Shown piece after piece: positions 13,201-26,687 of a DNA stretch of 64,000 nucleotides. Every line of letters begins with the position of its first letter. The first letter of the stretch is position 1. Source of the stretch: Sinohyriopsis cumingii. Its lineage: Eukaryota; Mollusca; Bivalvia; Unionida; Unionidae. The translations under genes were made by a program, and so were the position numbers. The stretch spans positions 620,001 through 684,000 of the forward strand of contig JAPYKE020000268.1 of the NCBI GenBank assembly GCA_028554795.2, in the 5' to 3' direction. A model generated the notes under the pieces. That model was not told the DNA's origin and did not search any database. It saw only the letters and a list, made by a program, of their open reading frames with translations.

Positions 13201-16200
13201 GCCATTACACACATAGCTTTGTATTATGCAGTGAAGTTGTACAAAGAAAATATATTAAACTTTACCGTAGAAAATCGTTTCAATGATAAAGTTAGATATC
13301 AATGATTCAACATTCTTGTTGTGTTCTTCTGTCAAAGTCAATAAATGGAAAGATTAATTATCTTCCCATTTGCATCTAATTTGACATTGTATCTTAGTGA
13401 TTTCAATATGCTAATTCTAGCCAAATGTGTCTCTCAATTTTTATTATTATCTTTCTAACAGGTTTGCAATAGTTGTTTGCTATACTCAATAATGTCTTTC
13501 TCTTCGTTACACTTTGAACATGTCTTAAGCTCCATCACTTACTTACCCAACTAATTTCAATATATATCTTACTTTCTGAAATAAAGTTATTTCGCATATA
13601 CACTTATTTTCATCTTGCACTCATGTTGATCTAACATTCAATTGTCAATTTTCTTTTTCTATATAATATTTATTTAACTGCAGTTTTCATCATTTTGGTA
13701 TCTTTGTCTGAAATAGTCTCTTTCAATGGTCTTTAACTTCATTTCTTCACTTTTTGTCATGTGTTTTGGAATAATGAGCATTTATCGTGTTTCTACATTA
13801 ATTTATGTTTTAATCTTCAGCATTTTTGAGACATGGCTGAACTTCAACCGGAACTAACTTTAATTTGAGAACCATATTAATTTCAGCAAAAGATAATGCT
13901 GGTTTCAAAAACATAGTGATAAAAGACATTGTAAAGATAACAATGAACAAGTTAAAATATGGAATTTGTTCAACACAACCCCTGAAATGCTTACAGTCTG
14001 TCTTTAGTACATGAACAGGTTGATTGTATAAATTACGGCATATCATGTCATTCTGGCAATGATTTATTGTACTTTGTATCGCAAAAGGCATAAACACGTT
14101 GTACAATGCAGCACATAAATCATTTCTCACATTTGTTTGTACTAAAAACACTTTCGATGATGTCAATAGTTCCACCCACAGACAAGGGTGATAAAGAAAC
14201 TGCAAAGATAATTACTCTATTTAGACTCATTCAATCACAGTGGACTAATTGACAGGTAATGGATTTTTACTTCCTGGTATAATTGTTATTGATGTGGCGT
14301 AATGTCCTGTGCCAAAGCATTATAAATGTCGACGTAAATACAAACATTTAAAGAAGGTGGTAAAACTATCTCAGGGAGTCTAATCCGTCCACCACATCAT
14401 TTCATCAGACACACACAAATAGCAAACGTTTGAAGCTCATCCTATGTATCATGACTCTACACAGAAGGTAGCTACAGGCAATGCAAAAGCTGACATAGCC
14501 ATATATATTGCAGTGGCTGTAACAGGTATAGCTACATATATTTTAGCCATTAATCAAGTAGGAAATGTTGTATGATTTTATATTATATTTAGTTAATAAG
14601 TTAAGTATTTACGTATCGTCTCTAGAAATATCTCGCTAACTGTGTTTGGATATCTAATTTATGTCACAGTTTAACTTTTAACCCTTCCAGCTGTTCTTGC
14701 AATTCATTCTTTTTCTGCTATAGCAGGATGTAATTTTGAATTACAAATGCAGTTTTTCACTTCGAAATTTCTCGTAAACTTCACCCGTTATAGTTTCAGG
14801 TTCTTTTTCTTGCTGATTAACCTGCCTCCTTGTGTTTTGTTCTTTTTATTGCTATCCCCTTATGTACTTTAGTTGATTGCCTCTGTACAACAGAGAGACA
14901 ATCTATGACAAAATAATAAATTGTAATCATTGGACAAATTACAACGTGCAATTTTTCCCTCCCATTTTTGCGGGGAATCACGAGGACACCAATATATGAC
15001 AAGAGGATAAATAGCGTAGGAGAAACTGGACCTCTGAGGTTAGGAAGTCTCATGGCTGGTCAACAAAATAATTAAAACGTTTTAATGCCAAATCCTGTTC
15101 AAATTATTTCTACCTCTTCGTTAAATATTTTATTTGCCAATGTTTTACTTACATTCCAATAGCCTGTGACTTCGGAAACATCATTGACTAGGAAAGATAA
15201 ATATGCCGATCTAGAGGTTTTCTTTTTTAAAGTCAAGTGGCGATAACATTACTTCCCGAATGTAATAAATATGTATTAGCTTCTTCAACAGAATATAAGC
15301 CAATATTAATATTTCAGTACTTGTCCAGAACAAGCTTACATAAAAGAAGGCTTATATTGAGAAACTACTGAATATTTACTTTCCTTTTCTTTCTCAAGTT
15401 TAGGAATGAAGATGAAAGGTATCAGCATGAAGGAGTCATACACAAAGAAACTGGTAAATAAGGATATGAGCATTATTTTTTCAAGTGCTAGTAAAGTTTC
15501 TGAAATATAAAAATGAATCAGCGATAATATATCATATTACAAATTCCTCATAATATGATCATGCTGCCTATTTTATACATATCGTGTTGTTTTCCGACAA
15601 GAAACGAATGCAATTTTTCCACATATTCTTGATATTTCGTGTCTAAGTTGACACTTTGAAAACCAAGTTAGAATGTTGCATACCTCCATCTGAAGTAGAG
15701 ATGAAAAACTGCCATTCCTCATCAAACAGATTGTAGAAGGGAAAGTTGACCCATTCCCTTTATACTTTGCTGTCGTCTGCATACTTTGATATAACAAATT
15801 CGAAGAGCGCGATGGATTTAAAATTCACCGCAGACTACTGCAGAGATCCAGCAAGGAACGTAAGATCCCCACCTCTTACAACACAGCGGTAGATTCGCCG
15901 CATTCGTCATTTAGCGTTATTTCTGACATTCATCAGATTAACAGCTTAGAAGATGGCCAAGATTGTAATATCTCGGAGACACTCTGACAAAATCAGCCAA
16001 TGCCGAGTTCAAATTAGATATCATATGTTGATAGTCTCAGGTTATTACAATCTAGTGTAAACATGCTTCTATAGTCTGCATAATGATTTCATAATTTGCT
16101 CATTCATCGTAGGCAGGTGACGGAATAAATGGTATGCACGCAGTTGTGTCTGGGGCATAGATCTATTTACATCTGTGATGGAAATCCTATAACAAGTAAT

Positions 16201-19085
16201 TTCGATTAAATATGAACAATTATCCTCCGGCATCTTGTGTAAAAGTAGATCAATAACTGTAGTTTGGTCAAGGTTCTATTCTTTTGTTTCACCCTTTGCA
16301 AATGCATTAAGCAACCATTATCTTAATTGCTAAAAATTATAATTATACGTATGACTTACAATATGATTTCGGTCGCTTTCCATGCATTATTGCGCTGTTC
16401 AGTAATAACTAATAGGTAATCGTCATGTTGTAGATCCTAATTTTTCTAGGTTTTGATTAAATACTTAGTTGTAACATGGCGTGCGTTTCGATGCTTCACA
16501 GCAGTCCAATTACATGATATCCAATTCCAAGAGGCGCTTTTAGACCTTCAGACACGAGCAACACTCCAGTTAAGGTACCTTCACGCAGTACCAACTTTCA
16601 ATCAATTAAGGCTGATTTAAGGGGCTTTTCGTTCGCTAAAATAGCTCCAGGGTGGCTAAGGATTGTAAAATGTTAGCTTCAGTTAAGAAAAACGAATCTG
16701 AAGCTCTCACAAAAGTTCCAAATGAAGTTCATCTTGGCCGAATATGAGGTCCATTTGATTATCGGCCCTTGACAACTCTAAGGGTGTCAACAATTGGTTT
16801 AGTTATCAAGAAAACTGGTTCATGCAGACAAATACAGCATTTGTCTTATCTTATTATAAAGGTGTACATGTGAACGATTTTATTGATCACAGCGCATGTT
16901 TAATTTATTGTTCGTTGTTTGAACGTATAAAAAAAATAAGAAAAAGACTGGGCCAGGGAACTTTACTGGGTGTAATTGATATCAATCTGCAATTATACAT
17001 TTTCCAATTAACGTTTCAGAGTTTGGACTTTTGTGTTTTAAGTTTATGAATGCAATTATTTATTGACAAGTGCCTTCTGAACGGATGTTCATTTGTGCTA
17101 TGTAAAGCTGTTTAATTAATTTCTTGGATTGGATCATAAAGTTTAATTTTATTGATATTTGATATGACTTTCAATTGCATTTCTGTCTCTAATGTTAATC
17201 GTTGCAGTCGTTCGTAATGAGTTTGGAATGCCTCTACAAGAAGCTAAAATTTTTTATGCTCTGCTGAAAGATAGATAAAATACACTCAGACCAAGAAATG
17301 AAGAGAAGGAGGACCTACATGTATGACTGTATTTTCTCGTTTATTGCAATGGGAGAATGCTTTTGACTGGTGCTGATTGCGACAGGACTGACACAGTGTA
17401 GATGTATACAGAGAGTGCAAACAGTTTGGATGTGCTGTTACATTAAGCTTCATTGATCTTATCATGGCTGGAGTGGGATATATTTGAGACATAACATTTT
17501 GGGAACGTATCGTTATTGTTGAACCACTTACTTGTGTAAATAAAGATTATATTTCATATTATGCTACGTTAAATATAAATTCTTCAACTTCTTCAAAGAC
17601 AAAAGTTTCTTGGAGTAAGTACGTTCTTTCGTTTCGCAGGCTATGGTAAATATGATTCAGAACAAATGAATTCGTGTGAAAGGTACAAACAATGATATTG
17701 CCGCTACCCTTTCTTGTCAGTTGCGGACGCGTTCCCATCACCTGGCTCTCAGGGAAGATCTACAGCCATCCACCCTACCAGAATATATTCTGGGGTTGAT
17801 CCTAAATTTAAAGCTTACTGGCTGATGATCGTCGCGTTAGCTCCAAGTCGGCGTTTATAGACTCTAAGCATAGACATAACCATAAACCAGTTTGGCTGCC
17901 AACATTGTTGTGAACTTATATCATACATGTCAGATGCGGGTTATGCATCTAGGTAAAGCAGGTTGTAATGACTGGAAGAGCTTTAAAATCCAATATCTCG
18001 GGGGTAACCAGATTAATGCAGAATCTTGTTATAAAGATGCCATGCTGGTTATACAAAGAGCAGATAAAAAGTGGATTGTACATTGTATATTATTCCTGCC
18101 TTATACCAAAGCTTATCAGGATTTGACTTATGTTTGTAGTGCCTGTTACAAGGCTGAACCATCTCCAGATTTTCCTGTGACAGTCTCTTAAAACTGTTGA
18201 ATAGGTGAATTCTATTCGAACAACGCAGGTTAAAAGCAGCATGTATTTAATATATCAAATCTACATTTAATTGGTCGTGCTCTGGCACTGCAGCTGGGGT
18301 TGGACAGTTCAAAGACCGATGAAGCAAGAGATGCACAGCTAAAAGCATATCTTACCGTTCTTAATTATCCGGGTTCATCATTTATTCCTTTATTTGTATT
18401 TTCATTTAAAAAAGATGTTCTGTAGTTTTAAAATTTAAATTGTTTTCATTTGTTTTGTTTCGTTTTCTTAATGGAGAATGGTAGTAAGTAACACTGAAAC
18501 ACAAGTCGTGTGGCAAATAATACATTATAAGATAAAATTATTACTCTATACAATTATTTCCATTTTCCTACAAATTTATATTTCATTTCTCACGAATAAG
18601 AAAACACACACTTGCAGAATGTTTTCTGGTTATTAATTTGCGATTGTAAAAACTCGATTAAATGTAAAGGATTTGTAGGTGTTGTTATAATCTTGTCATG
18701 TAGATTCGCTTGCATATATTCCGATGCAATTAACATAGCACACACATGCACAATACTTTCCTTTAACAAAATGTTGATCCTTCAGTAGATAAAATCCAAT
18801 TTCGCATTTTGGTGAGCCAAAGTTGTTGAGCTCTATATCAATATCATCCTTCGCTCTGACAAAATTTCAAAACAATATATTTGGTGTATTTATCATAGTC
18901 AGTTGTGGATCAGGTTCATGGCCTGTTCTAAGACTATTTTGCTAATGTACATTTTTTAAAAAGAGATAATTGTAATTTTTATTTTTGTGTCTTTTCCAAA
19001 GCTTTCGATTATTCTTCAGCTGCAGCATAACCTCGATAACACTTTACTTGCATCTTGAAAAACATCTTTAATGATTTAATTGCAG
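10203..19085. other. Long stretch without a supportable gene
   Basis: About 8.9 kb of AT-rich sequence. The longest open frame (13810-14205, minus, 131 codons) has one hydrophobic segment but no recognisable domain and no convincing splice context. The open frame at 17892-18191 (+) has several Cys and Trp residues but no match I can name. The 5' exon or exons and promoter of the CARD gene downstream are probably somewhere here, but I could not place them. Confidence 0.5.
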
Positions 19086-19245
19086 CAAAATAAAAATTTG
19101 TTAGCGATTAATCTTAAATCATTTTTAACAAATTATATGCCTTCAATTATTTCAGAAGATGGTATTAGATACGGATTGCCGAAGGCATACTTGAATGTTC
19201 AATTTCTGCGAGAAATGGAACATGATCCAGTACGAATGAGATCAG
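19086..19245 (+). CDS. CARD gene, putative 5' exon (helical)
   Basis: The exon follows the acceptor TTAATTGCAG and ends at the donor AG/GTAATA. It encodes INLKSFLTNYMPSIISEDGI and then a basic/acidic helix, resembling the start of a CARD. It enters in phase 0 and leaves in phase 1, unlike all later exons. If the donor is not used, the frame continues to a stop at 19331 and adds a Leu/Cys-rich helix that would complete one degenerate CARD. This could therefore be a real exon, a 3' end variant, or a decayed CARD copy. Confidence 0.42.
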
Positions 19246-19909
19246 GTAATAGTTCACTTTCACTTGCTGTTTGCTCTAAAATATATTCTAAATTATGTAA
19301 ACAAGCAGGTTTAGAGACTCAACTTTTATAACAAAAACAAAAAAGAGACAAATATAAACAATATACTATAATATTTCTGCAAATATTAGAATGATCTAGA
19401 ATCTCAAAAAGCTAGCCCAATACAGGTTGTACGCCAGCATCCATACCACCAAATATTTATATCCGACCTCCCAACTTTTAATAGCTCGCGTTGAATGGTA
19501 GTAAATGTAGATCGAGTTTACAAAAGGTCCTGAGTCTCTCTCTACATAAGATATTAGTGTTTTAAGCTGTTTCAAAAACTATTTTCTTGGCCTTTTACAT
19601 TTTTAAGGATAAGACTGTGCACAAATTGCAATGATTATGAGAACATTATTCTGAATAATTTGTTAAATTGCTTTTATGCAATAAACTAAATTTGCATAGT
19701 TTTACAGTGTCACCATTTATATTGCCACGTACTGTTGGTGTTTGTCGTTGGTTTTCTTAATCATGTAAGTAAGGTCTTTTGTACCCTTTTACCTCTTTAA
19801 ATATTTATAACTTCCCTTTGTGTGTGCATACGAATCTAGGTTTTTGTTGATTGATTGATTGTTTAAATGCATGAGTAATTTCTGAAACTTCCATGTATTT
19901 CGCCCTTAG

Positions 19910-20203
19910 GTGGCTCAAAGTGTAGAGGAGATTTATCAATAAGACGACATTATCGTGAACTTAAAGAAAGGGTCTGCATTGAGAATGTTTGCGATCACCT
20001 AATTCAGAGTGGAGTCCTACACACATATGACATGGAGAATATACAATGCAAGTGGTATCCAAGACACGCACGAGTCGACAAACTTCTTCAGATATTGCTT
20101 CAAAGAAGAAGTGAGTCTTATTTCAGCGATTTTCTTCGGGCTCTTAAGAACACAGGCTGCCAGGATTTGGCGAAGAAACTCGAAAATACGGATGGTTTAA
20201 CAA
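19910..20203 (+). CDS. CARD gene exon: CARD 1
   Basis: The acceptor is CCCTTAG before 19910 and the donor is GTAATA at 20204; both ends are phase 1. It encodes one complete CARD-like module of about 85 residues. A first helix with LSIRRHYRELKERVCIENVC is followed by DHLIQSGVLHTYDMENI, a basic helix ending in DKLLQILLQRR, and the typical last part SYFSDFLRALKNTGCQDLAK. The hydrophobic spacing and the closing FLRALKNTG pattern are what identify a CARD. No frame breaks are present. Confidence 0.75.
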
Positions 20204-21770
20204 GTAATAATTCTATCTCTCCTTGCATATCCACACTCTCTTGAGTGCCCAATAACAATCGCGTTTGACCGTTTGTTTCACACAAGAAAACGTTTCTAAA
20301 AATTACTGGATGTCTAAAAAGTTTAGTGTTCAGCTTGACAATGAGCTCTGTGTCTGGTTATTATTGTCATCATTTATACGAATCATACTTTCTGCAGCTG
20401 TATATTACCAAAAATAGTTGGACTTTAGTCACGTTTGGGATGCAGTTCTGTAGTGACTATGCCTTGAATAAGTTCGATTTTTAAAGTGTTTGGACATCAT
20501 TTACAAAAATTATTCTCCCTCATTTCTTGTCCACTGACGTTTGCATAACTTTGCAAAATCGTGTTTGATATAAATTTCGTATGCAATTTTACATTAACGT
20601 AGCAATGCGTGGAATTGATTTGCAGCATCATTCCATAGCCTCATTTGCATGCGTTAGATTCCTCGATTTTTTGTCCTCTTCATTTTGTTAGCTTCCACAT
20701 ATTCACTTTGGGAATATTGGATTTAATCCGAATTTTGATGTGCATTTTATATTCCGCATACTCTGTAAAAGGTTCATTTTTAGCATTTAGGAGCATCAAT
20801 GAGAGTACGTTTGGCCCCTGCTTACGCAGCTCCCTAACTTTGCTTTATGCAAAATAACATCACCAAGAATGCTTTGATTTTAGCAAACGTAAGCAAACCC
20901 TTTCATATTGAACTAATCTGAATTGATGTATAACGTTTCAAGACTTTCAGCCTTTGTGAATCCTCCTGTCTTTTATTTATGCAACTAAAATACTGTACCG
21001 AAAACCTATGCGATTTGAAATGCAGGTTTATGTCAACAAAATAATGAACAAATTTTAATTCCAGCGTTCCCGATCAATATCAAGAAGATATATGGTTTCT
21101 GATTCCCTCTTTGCCTGACTTTCATTATATTACACCACAAAGAAATTTTTGAAAAAGGAGATATGCCAAACAACTTTATTTCGACTAGACCTTTAATGAG
21201 GTTCATTTTTAGTGTTCCAATTTATCTTTTAACGAGATGAACGTTATAGTTATCCAAGGGTTTTGTGGGAATTTCGTTTCTGCATCATTAATTTACCAAA
21301 TAGTTTTAAATATCAACCAAATATGACACGCAACTTTGTATTGATGAGATTTTGAATGAGATCGATTTCCAGTGTTAAACATTATTATATAATTGAATAT
21401 CAGCACGTGATAACAAACTCTCTTGATATGGGTTTCAACATCGTACCATTATTAAAAAAAAATTATATTTAAATGTATCATATACCCTTCTAACTGATAA
21501 GACGTTGAATTTGTTTTGATTTCTAACTTTCAACGTTATCATTGGCATGAATTATGGCCCGTTGATACTAACTAATTTTAGCATCCAATGCATCAACTTG
21601 TTTAAGGCTCTGCCTATGAAACTGTATTGATCAAGACACCTTGCACAGCGCCCATTGGTAATAGCTCTAATGAAATAAAATACGTGTGTGCGTTTTGGTT
21701 TGTGCGTTTTGAGTTTGTTTTGTGCCTGTGTGTTTGAGTGTTATTCTAATGGATTTGAGTACCTAAGTAT

Positions 21771-21967
21771 TCGCAAATCGGCTTATCATGGATTATCTTG
21801 ACGCATATGTAAACGTTTGCAAATCGGCTTATCATGGATTATCTTAACACATATGTAGACATTTGAAATCGGCTTATCATGGATTATCTTAACACATATG
21901 TAGACATTTGAAAATCGGCTTATCATGGATAATATAAACACATATGTAGACATTTGAAAATCGGCTT
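21771..21967. repeat. 46-bp minisatellite, about 4.2 copies
   Basis: Copies begin with AATCGGCTTATCATGG at 21776, 21822, 21867 and 21913, with a partial copy at 21959. Spacing is 46, 45, 46 and 46 bases and identity is high. A single diverged copy (ATGGATTACCTTAACACATA) is seen at about 22302. The array lies in the intron between CARD 1 and CARD 2. Confidence 0.92.
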
Positions 21968-23210
21968 AATTTTACAATTTGTTTCCCTCTAAATTCAATT
22001 ACTTATTTTCTAAGCTGAGGTGTTCGTATGATCTGCTTCGAATATGTTCGCAACGAATCAATAACGTTTTAAAACCACAATAAACCTTTGCAATGATCAG
22101 GATTATTTTAAGCCATTTAGCAGCAGGTATTGAGTTTTACCACCTAAGGAAGAACGGTGCATCATTAAATTACTTCAAAGGAAAAATTATCTCACCTATC
22201 ATGGTACAACTGCATGTGAGATGGTGTCGTCTCTCCTTCTAACAAAATCAAACGTGTCTGCAGTTTCTAGGACACGTTTCAGTACGTAAAACCTTTAAAC
22301 ATGGATTACCTTAACACATATTTAGATATTTGAAGATAACGTTTTAAGAGCGAAAACCCTTAACGAGTGTGTTGTGTCATTTATAGTCATTAATCATGCA
22401 AGTGTAATCTAGCGAGAAAAAAAATCTGAAACATAAACGTGGTCGCTTCGGACTCGAGTACACCACAAACTATAATCATAGAAAAGTATTAATAGAAAGT
22501 TATTTCTTCGTCGTATCAATCCCCTTTTTTAAATAATTATTAATTTGATAGTGGTAGGCGTATATAAGTACTGATCCTGAAAATCTAATCTATTGTATTG
22601 CTTACTGGAGATAAATCCACAACAAAAAGCTCGATAATTGAGATCCATATTGCATTTAAGAAAATGACAATTAAACAAAACAATATAATGAAAGATATTT
22701 CATCTGCAGTGGATTAAATATACAATAATCATTAATATATTACTTGTATGGCTACTTAAAATCAATACGAAATGTTCTCCACATACCTGATCATGCAATC
22801 ATTTATTTTCATCAAACACATTGAAGGTTCATCTTATTCGGCCAATAGTTGTTTCGGTCAATTTGGTGCGTGATGTTATTCATTTACACCTTTGCCGTTT
22901 TCGGGTACAATAAGTGTAGTGACCAAGGATCAAGTTTTAGTGGGTTGAGCAAAGATATTTGGCCTACCTTTGAACGTATGAGAAATACGCAAAACTTAGG
23001 ATGAATTCCACATGCTAAATTATGTGTGGACGTGAGTGCAACATTGAGCTCGGCCTCACACTGAATAAGTCAGCTAAATTGGTGGTTTAAGTCTAATGTA
23101 CAGCTCTTGAAGTATGTGTAAGAAGTTCTGCATGAGTTCGGAACTCGGTAGAGAAATGTTATTCCTTTGTTTTTCAGTATTATGAATGTATAATATAATT
23201 TGCATTGCAG

Positions 23211-23555
23211 AAAAACCATATATTCGCGCTTGGAGCTCAAAGGACATCCTAGAGGTTTGGCCAAGGATAGTCGAAATTTTAAAAGATGAACTCCTGCCTG
23301 AATATATAATAGACTACTTTATGCAAGAAAATATAATCACTGTAGACGATTATGAAGACATCTTTAAGTGTATGGGAACAAGGAGAAAGATGGCGGAAAC
23401 ACTTCTGGAAAAGATTAAGGAAAACCTGCCTGAAGCATTTTTCGTTCTTCTGTATGCCCTTGAAAAAGAAGACAAACTTAATAAAATCAGTGTTGATGTC
23501 TTAGAGAAAATCGTTAGAAGTGCAAAGGAACAGACACAAGACTTGGAAAATTCTC
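23211..23555 (+). CDS. CARD gene exon: CARD 2
   Basis: The exon has the acceptor TTGCATTGCAG and donor GTATGT at 23556, phase 1 at both ends. After a short lead with Trp residues it encodes a clear CARD: ILKDELLPEYIIDYFMQENI, then the acidic turn TVDDYEDIF, the basic GTRRKMAETLLEKIKENL and the closing AFFVLLYALEKEDKLNKI. A further amphipathic helix (about 25 residues, Lys/Glu/Gln-rich) links it to the next exon. This is the best-conserved of the four CARDs by eye. Confidence 0.82.
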
Positions 23556-24513
23556 GTATGTTTAATTTTTACCATATAATCTGAATTCAGATTTAGTCTA
23601 GTTAAAATAATGACTTCCACGCAGGCAGAGTTCAACAAGCATATATTCATGTGAGGTTTGTAATAAATGTTCTGTTCTTGTCGTGCCATGTCCGTCTGTA
23701 GATTTTAATTATGAGTTTGTGATTCGTCAGTAATTATTCCCATCAGCGGTTTGATAAATTTTTGCCTCTAACTGATGCTTTAGTTATGCATCAAATCTTT
23801 TGTATTCCCCAAAACTTCCAAATAAAAGAAAACCATGAATGCCTTTGAACAATCTTGAATGAGTTCTTGTCGAAAGTCTCGAGATATTATCTCTAAATAA
23901 AACTCACTTGCATTAGGACAGCGCGTATAAAAACAACGCCAATCTTTCATACAAAATCCTTGAAAGACGTCTTGTGAAATATAAAAACGTTTCCGATCCA
24001 TTTACTGCAGGACAATGTTTTACATGAGTTATTTACTTGCAGACATTAAATGATAGTCTGTCAATTGGACAAGTTCAACTGAAGAGAGGATATACTTTTT
24101 CAAACGCCAATCTTCACTTGGCTAACTAAATTATTACCTATGTCGGTCAAAGTTGTGCATATGATGCCGATCTACTGTTAGTTACTGCTACATCTGCTAT
24201 CAGTCAGAAGACAACTGTTTATGGACATTCGTTCCCTTTATAAATATCTAGCAGACGGTTTCGTTATGATGAGTTATCTTATGCAAATAAATGAACATTG
24301 ACAGGAGTATATGCAAATCCAGTCATGTTCAGAATAAAATACCCAATCGCAAAAAGAATGGAACTTTTAACATCTGAAGCGTAAGTATCTAATCAATGCC
24401 ATTTTTAAAGCAGGTGAATGAGAGTGAAGGAAGAACTGAGAATGTGGAATAGAAATAAATTTTATTTACATTATTGTAAAGTCGGAAAGACACCGGAAAA
24501 CGTTGGTAACAGT

Positions 24514-24618
24514 ACATTTGTTTCGCACATTGTATGGCTTCAGTATTGTATTGTAGTATGAATAAGTATTTGAACCTATTTAGATGAATATTTGTAGTAA
24601 TAATCTCATATATATATG
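24514..24618. repeat. Direct repeat, copy 1 (about 105 bp)
   Basis: Nearly identical to 25062-25166, with a handful of substitutions over about 105 bases. Both copies end in an ATCTCATATATA junction to AT-rich microsatellite sequence. It is probably a piece of a dispersed repeat, or a local duplication, in the intron after CARD 2. Confidence 0.85.
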
Positions 24619-25061
24619 TGATGTGTTCATGCACATGTGGAAGAGGGGTGCAGCTTATTGTCAGAACAAAAGTGAATGAGAACGATGGTTTGTATTATTA
24701 ACTTGTTTGATGAGATTGTAAAATGATATGTACATGCACCAGCGTACTCTTTCCGACATCAATAGAGTCAAGTGGAAGACAGAGAGTGAAAGGACAGAAT
24801 ACCTAAGGTCAGTCGTGAAAATATTACAAAATATATGGGTACATAATCAAAACAAAGACAAACGTTGTGTTTAATGCTGGCCACTTTCGTGACTTTGTAT
24901 TGAACATAAATGATATTAGTGAACCAAATATTTGCTATGTGTTTACAGCATAACATAACTATGTGGACAAAGTCTATAGCGTAAACGTGCTAAGAAATTG
25001 AACAATGAGACAGAGCATATAATACAAACATTTTTTGAGGCTGCAACCGCCATAAGCAGAA

Positions 25062-25332
<271 letters not shown>

Positions 25333-25534
25333 GATATCTTTGATATATATCACTCGTATCTTAAAAGACTGCATGATATTTTAGCATATTTAAGCATTCC
25401 GAAAAAGAAAATCGCGAGGACTGCATATCAGCCTTTGCATTTCGTGGCGATAATTGTAAAATAATGTGGCGACCAAATAATGTGTGAAGAATATCAAATC
25501 GTAATCAATCCTTTTTTATTTAAATTCTTTCTAG

Positions 25535-25600
25535 GCAATGATCAACCAGACGTGGGAGTTTATCTGGTTTCTGCCAATGAAACAGCTTCACCTGTGACAG
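25535..25600 (+). CDS. CARD gene exon: short linker
   Basis: This 66-base exon lies between TTTCTAG and a GTTTGATA donor and is phase 1 at both ends, so it adds 22 residues without changing the frame. It encodes a hydrophilic linker (NDQPDVGVYLVSANETASPV) between CARD 2 and the TRADD-N-like domain. It is small enough to be skipped in some transcripts, and the donor is weak. Confidence 0.55.
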
Positions 25601-26318
25601 GTTTGATAGGAACACATACACACACGCGTATATAAATGCATTTATATAATTCATATGTGCGTAGATTTTGTTTATAAATGTTCACAGTTAAATACAACAA
25701 GAATGACACAGTATGTGCTATTGATGGTGATGACGATGACGATAATACTGACGGTGCTGAAAGTGAATGTTATTTATGGATCAATCCTATGTTTAGTAGG
25801 ACAGTTAAAATAGAGCGAAAGATGCATTAGTATGCCTTACCCGTGAAACTGTCCGTTTACGGATAAATTTCTGTTTAAAGGTCAACCTTTAACAATATAT
25901 CTGAGATTCCAGTGTTTTTCTGTTTATAGTTTCCGGGTTTAGGTACTAGTAAATACCTGTAAGTGGCCTTTAATAATCAATTGTTATAATTCAGTAAAAT
26001 ATATATCTCACGACTGATCAGCTCTGGATTAAGTATCTCCTTTTTGATATAAGTCATGCCTGGAATAAATATATTTTTCATTAATAATAAAGCCCGTAAA
26101 GGTTTCGACAAAATTATAAAAGATAATATCAGTTATGAATATTGGGCAAGACTATGTGCAAAGAAAAAGATTGATATTTTGTCATTATCTTTGGCCGTTT
26201 TGTTCTTTAATGTTTACAATGTTTTAATTTATATCTATATTTTATTTTAGAGGTATGGACTTTGTAAACTGAAATAAAGAATTCTTATTTTATCTTATTC
26301 ATTCCTCATTGTATGCAG

Positions 26319-26687
26319 CACCATTGTCCCCACAACCGAAGTATACTCTGGAGTTGCATTTAAAGAAGGATGGTCAGCCGGTACAAAAGATTGAAGCGAA
26401 AATTGATAACTATATGAACACCACAGATGTTACGTGTTTACTGCAGGATTTTCTACAAAAAACTGGCTGTGAAATTACGAAATCAGAACTTGGTTGCGTC
26501 GTTGTCCATCTTCGGCCGCATAGCAGATATGCATATAACAAATTGTCGGAATTCTGCAAGAATGGTGGCATGAACAGCTTTGTGTTAAATTTACTACGTG
26601 AGAAGGACATTATCTCCTCTATCCCTGAGGGTGAATTATCCATCGATGTTAAAGTGCTATATCATGAGGACAAACCAGAGATCGAAG
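26319..26687 (+). CDS. CARD gene exon: TRADD-N-like domain
   Basis: The exon has the acceptor TTGTATGCAG and donor GTACGG at 26688, phase 1 at both ends, 123 codons. It opens with a beta strand (KYTLELHLKK), then a helix containing LLQDFLQKTGC, the strand ELGCVVVHLRPHS, a helix (AYNKLSEFCKNGGMNSFVLN), and a final strand ELSIDVKVLYHEDK. This alternating alpha/beta pattern with a Cys-Val-Val-Val-His-Leu-Arg-Pro strand is what I know from TRADD-N-like domains of molluscan death-fold proteins, and it is unlike the all-helical CARDs around it. The assignment is by pattern; structure prediction or a profile search would settle it. Confidence 0.7.

Noticed and set aside
13810..14205. 131-codon minus-strand frame with one hydrophobic segment
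   Set aside because: No recognisable domain, no splice context, and no partner exon in phase; possibly chance, or a remnant I cannot identify.
17892..18191. 99-codon plus-strand frame with several Cys
   Set aside because: No family recognised, no splice support and no link in phase to the CARD gene.
21771..21967. CRISPR-like array
   Set aside because: Units are directly adjacent without unique spacers, and the genome is eukaryotic; it is a minisatellite.
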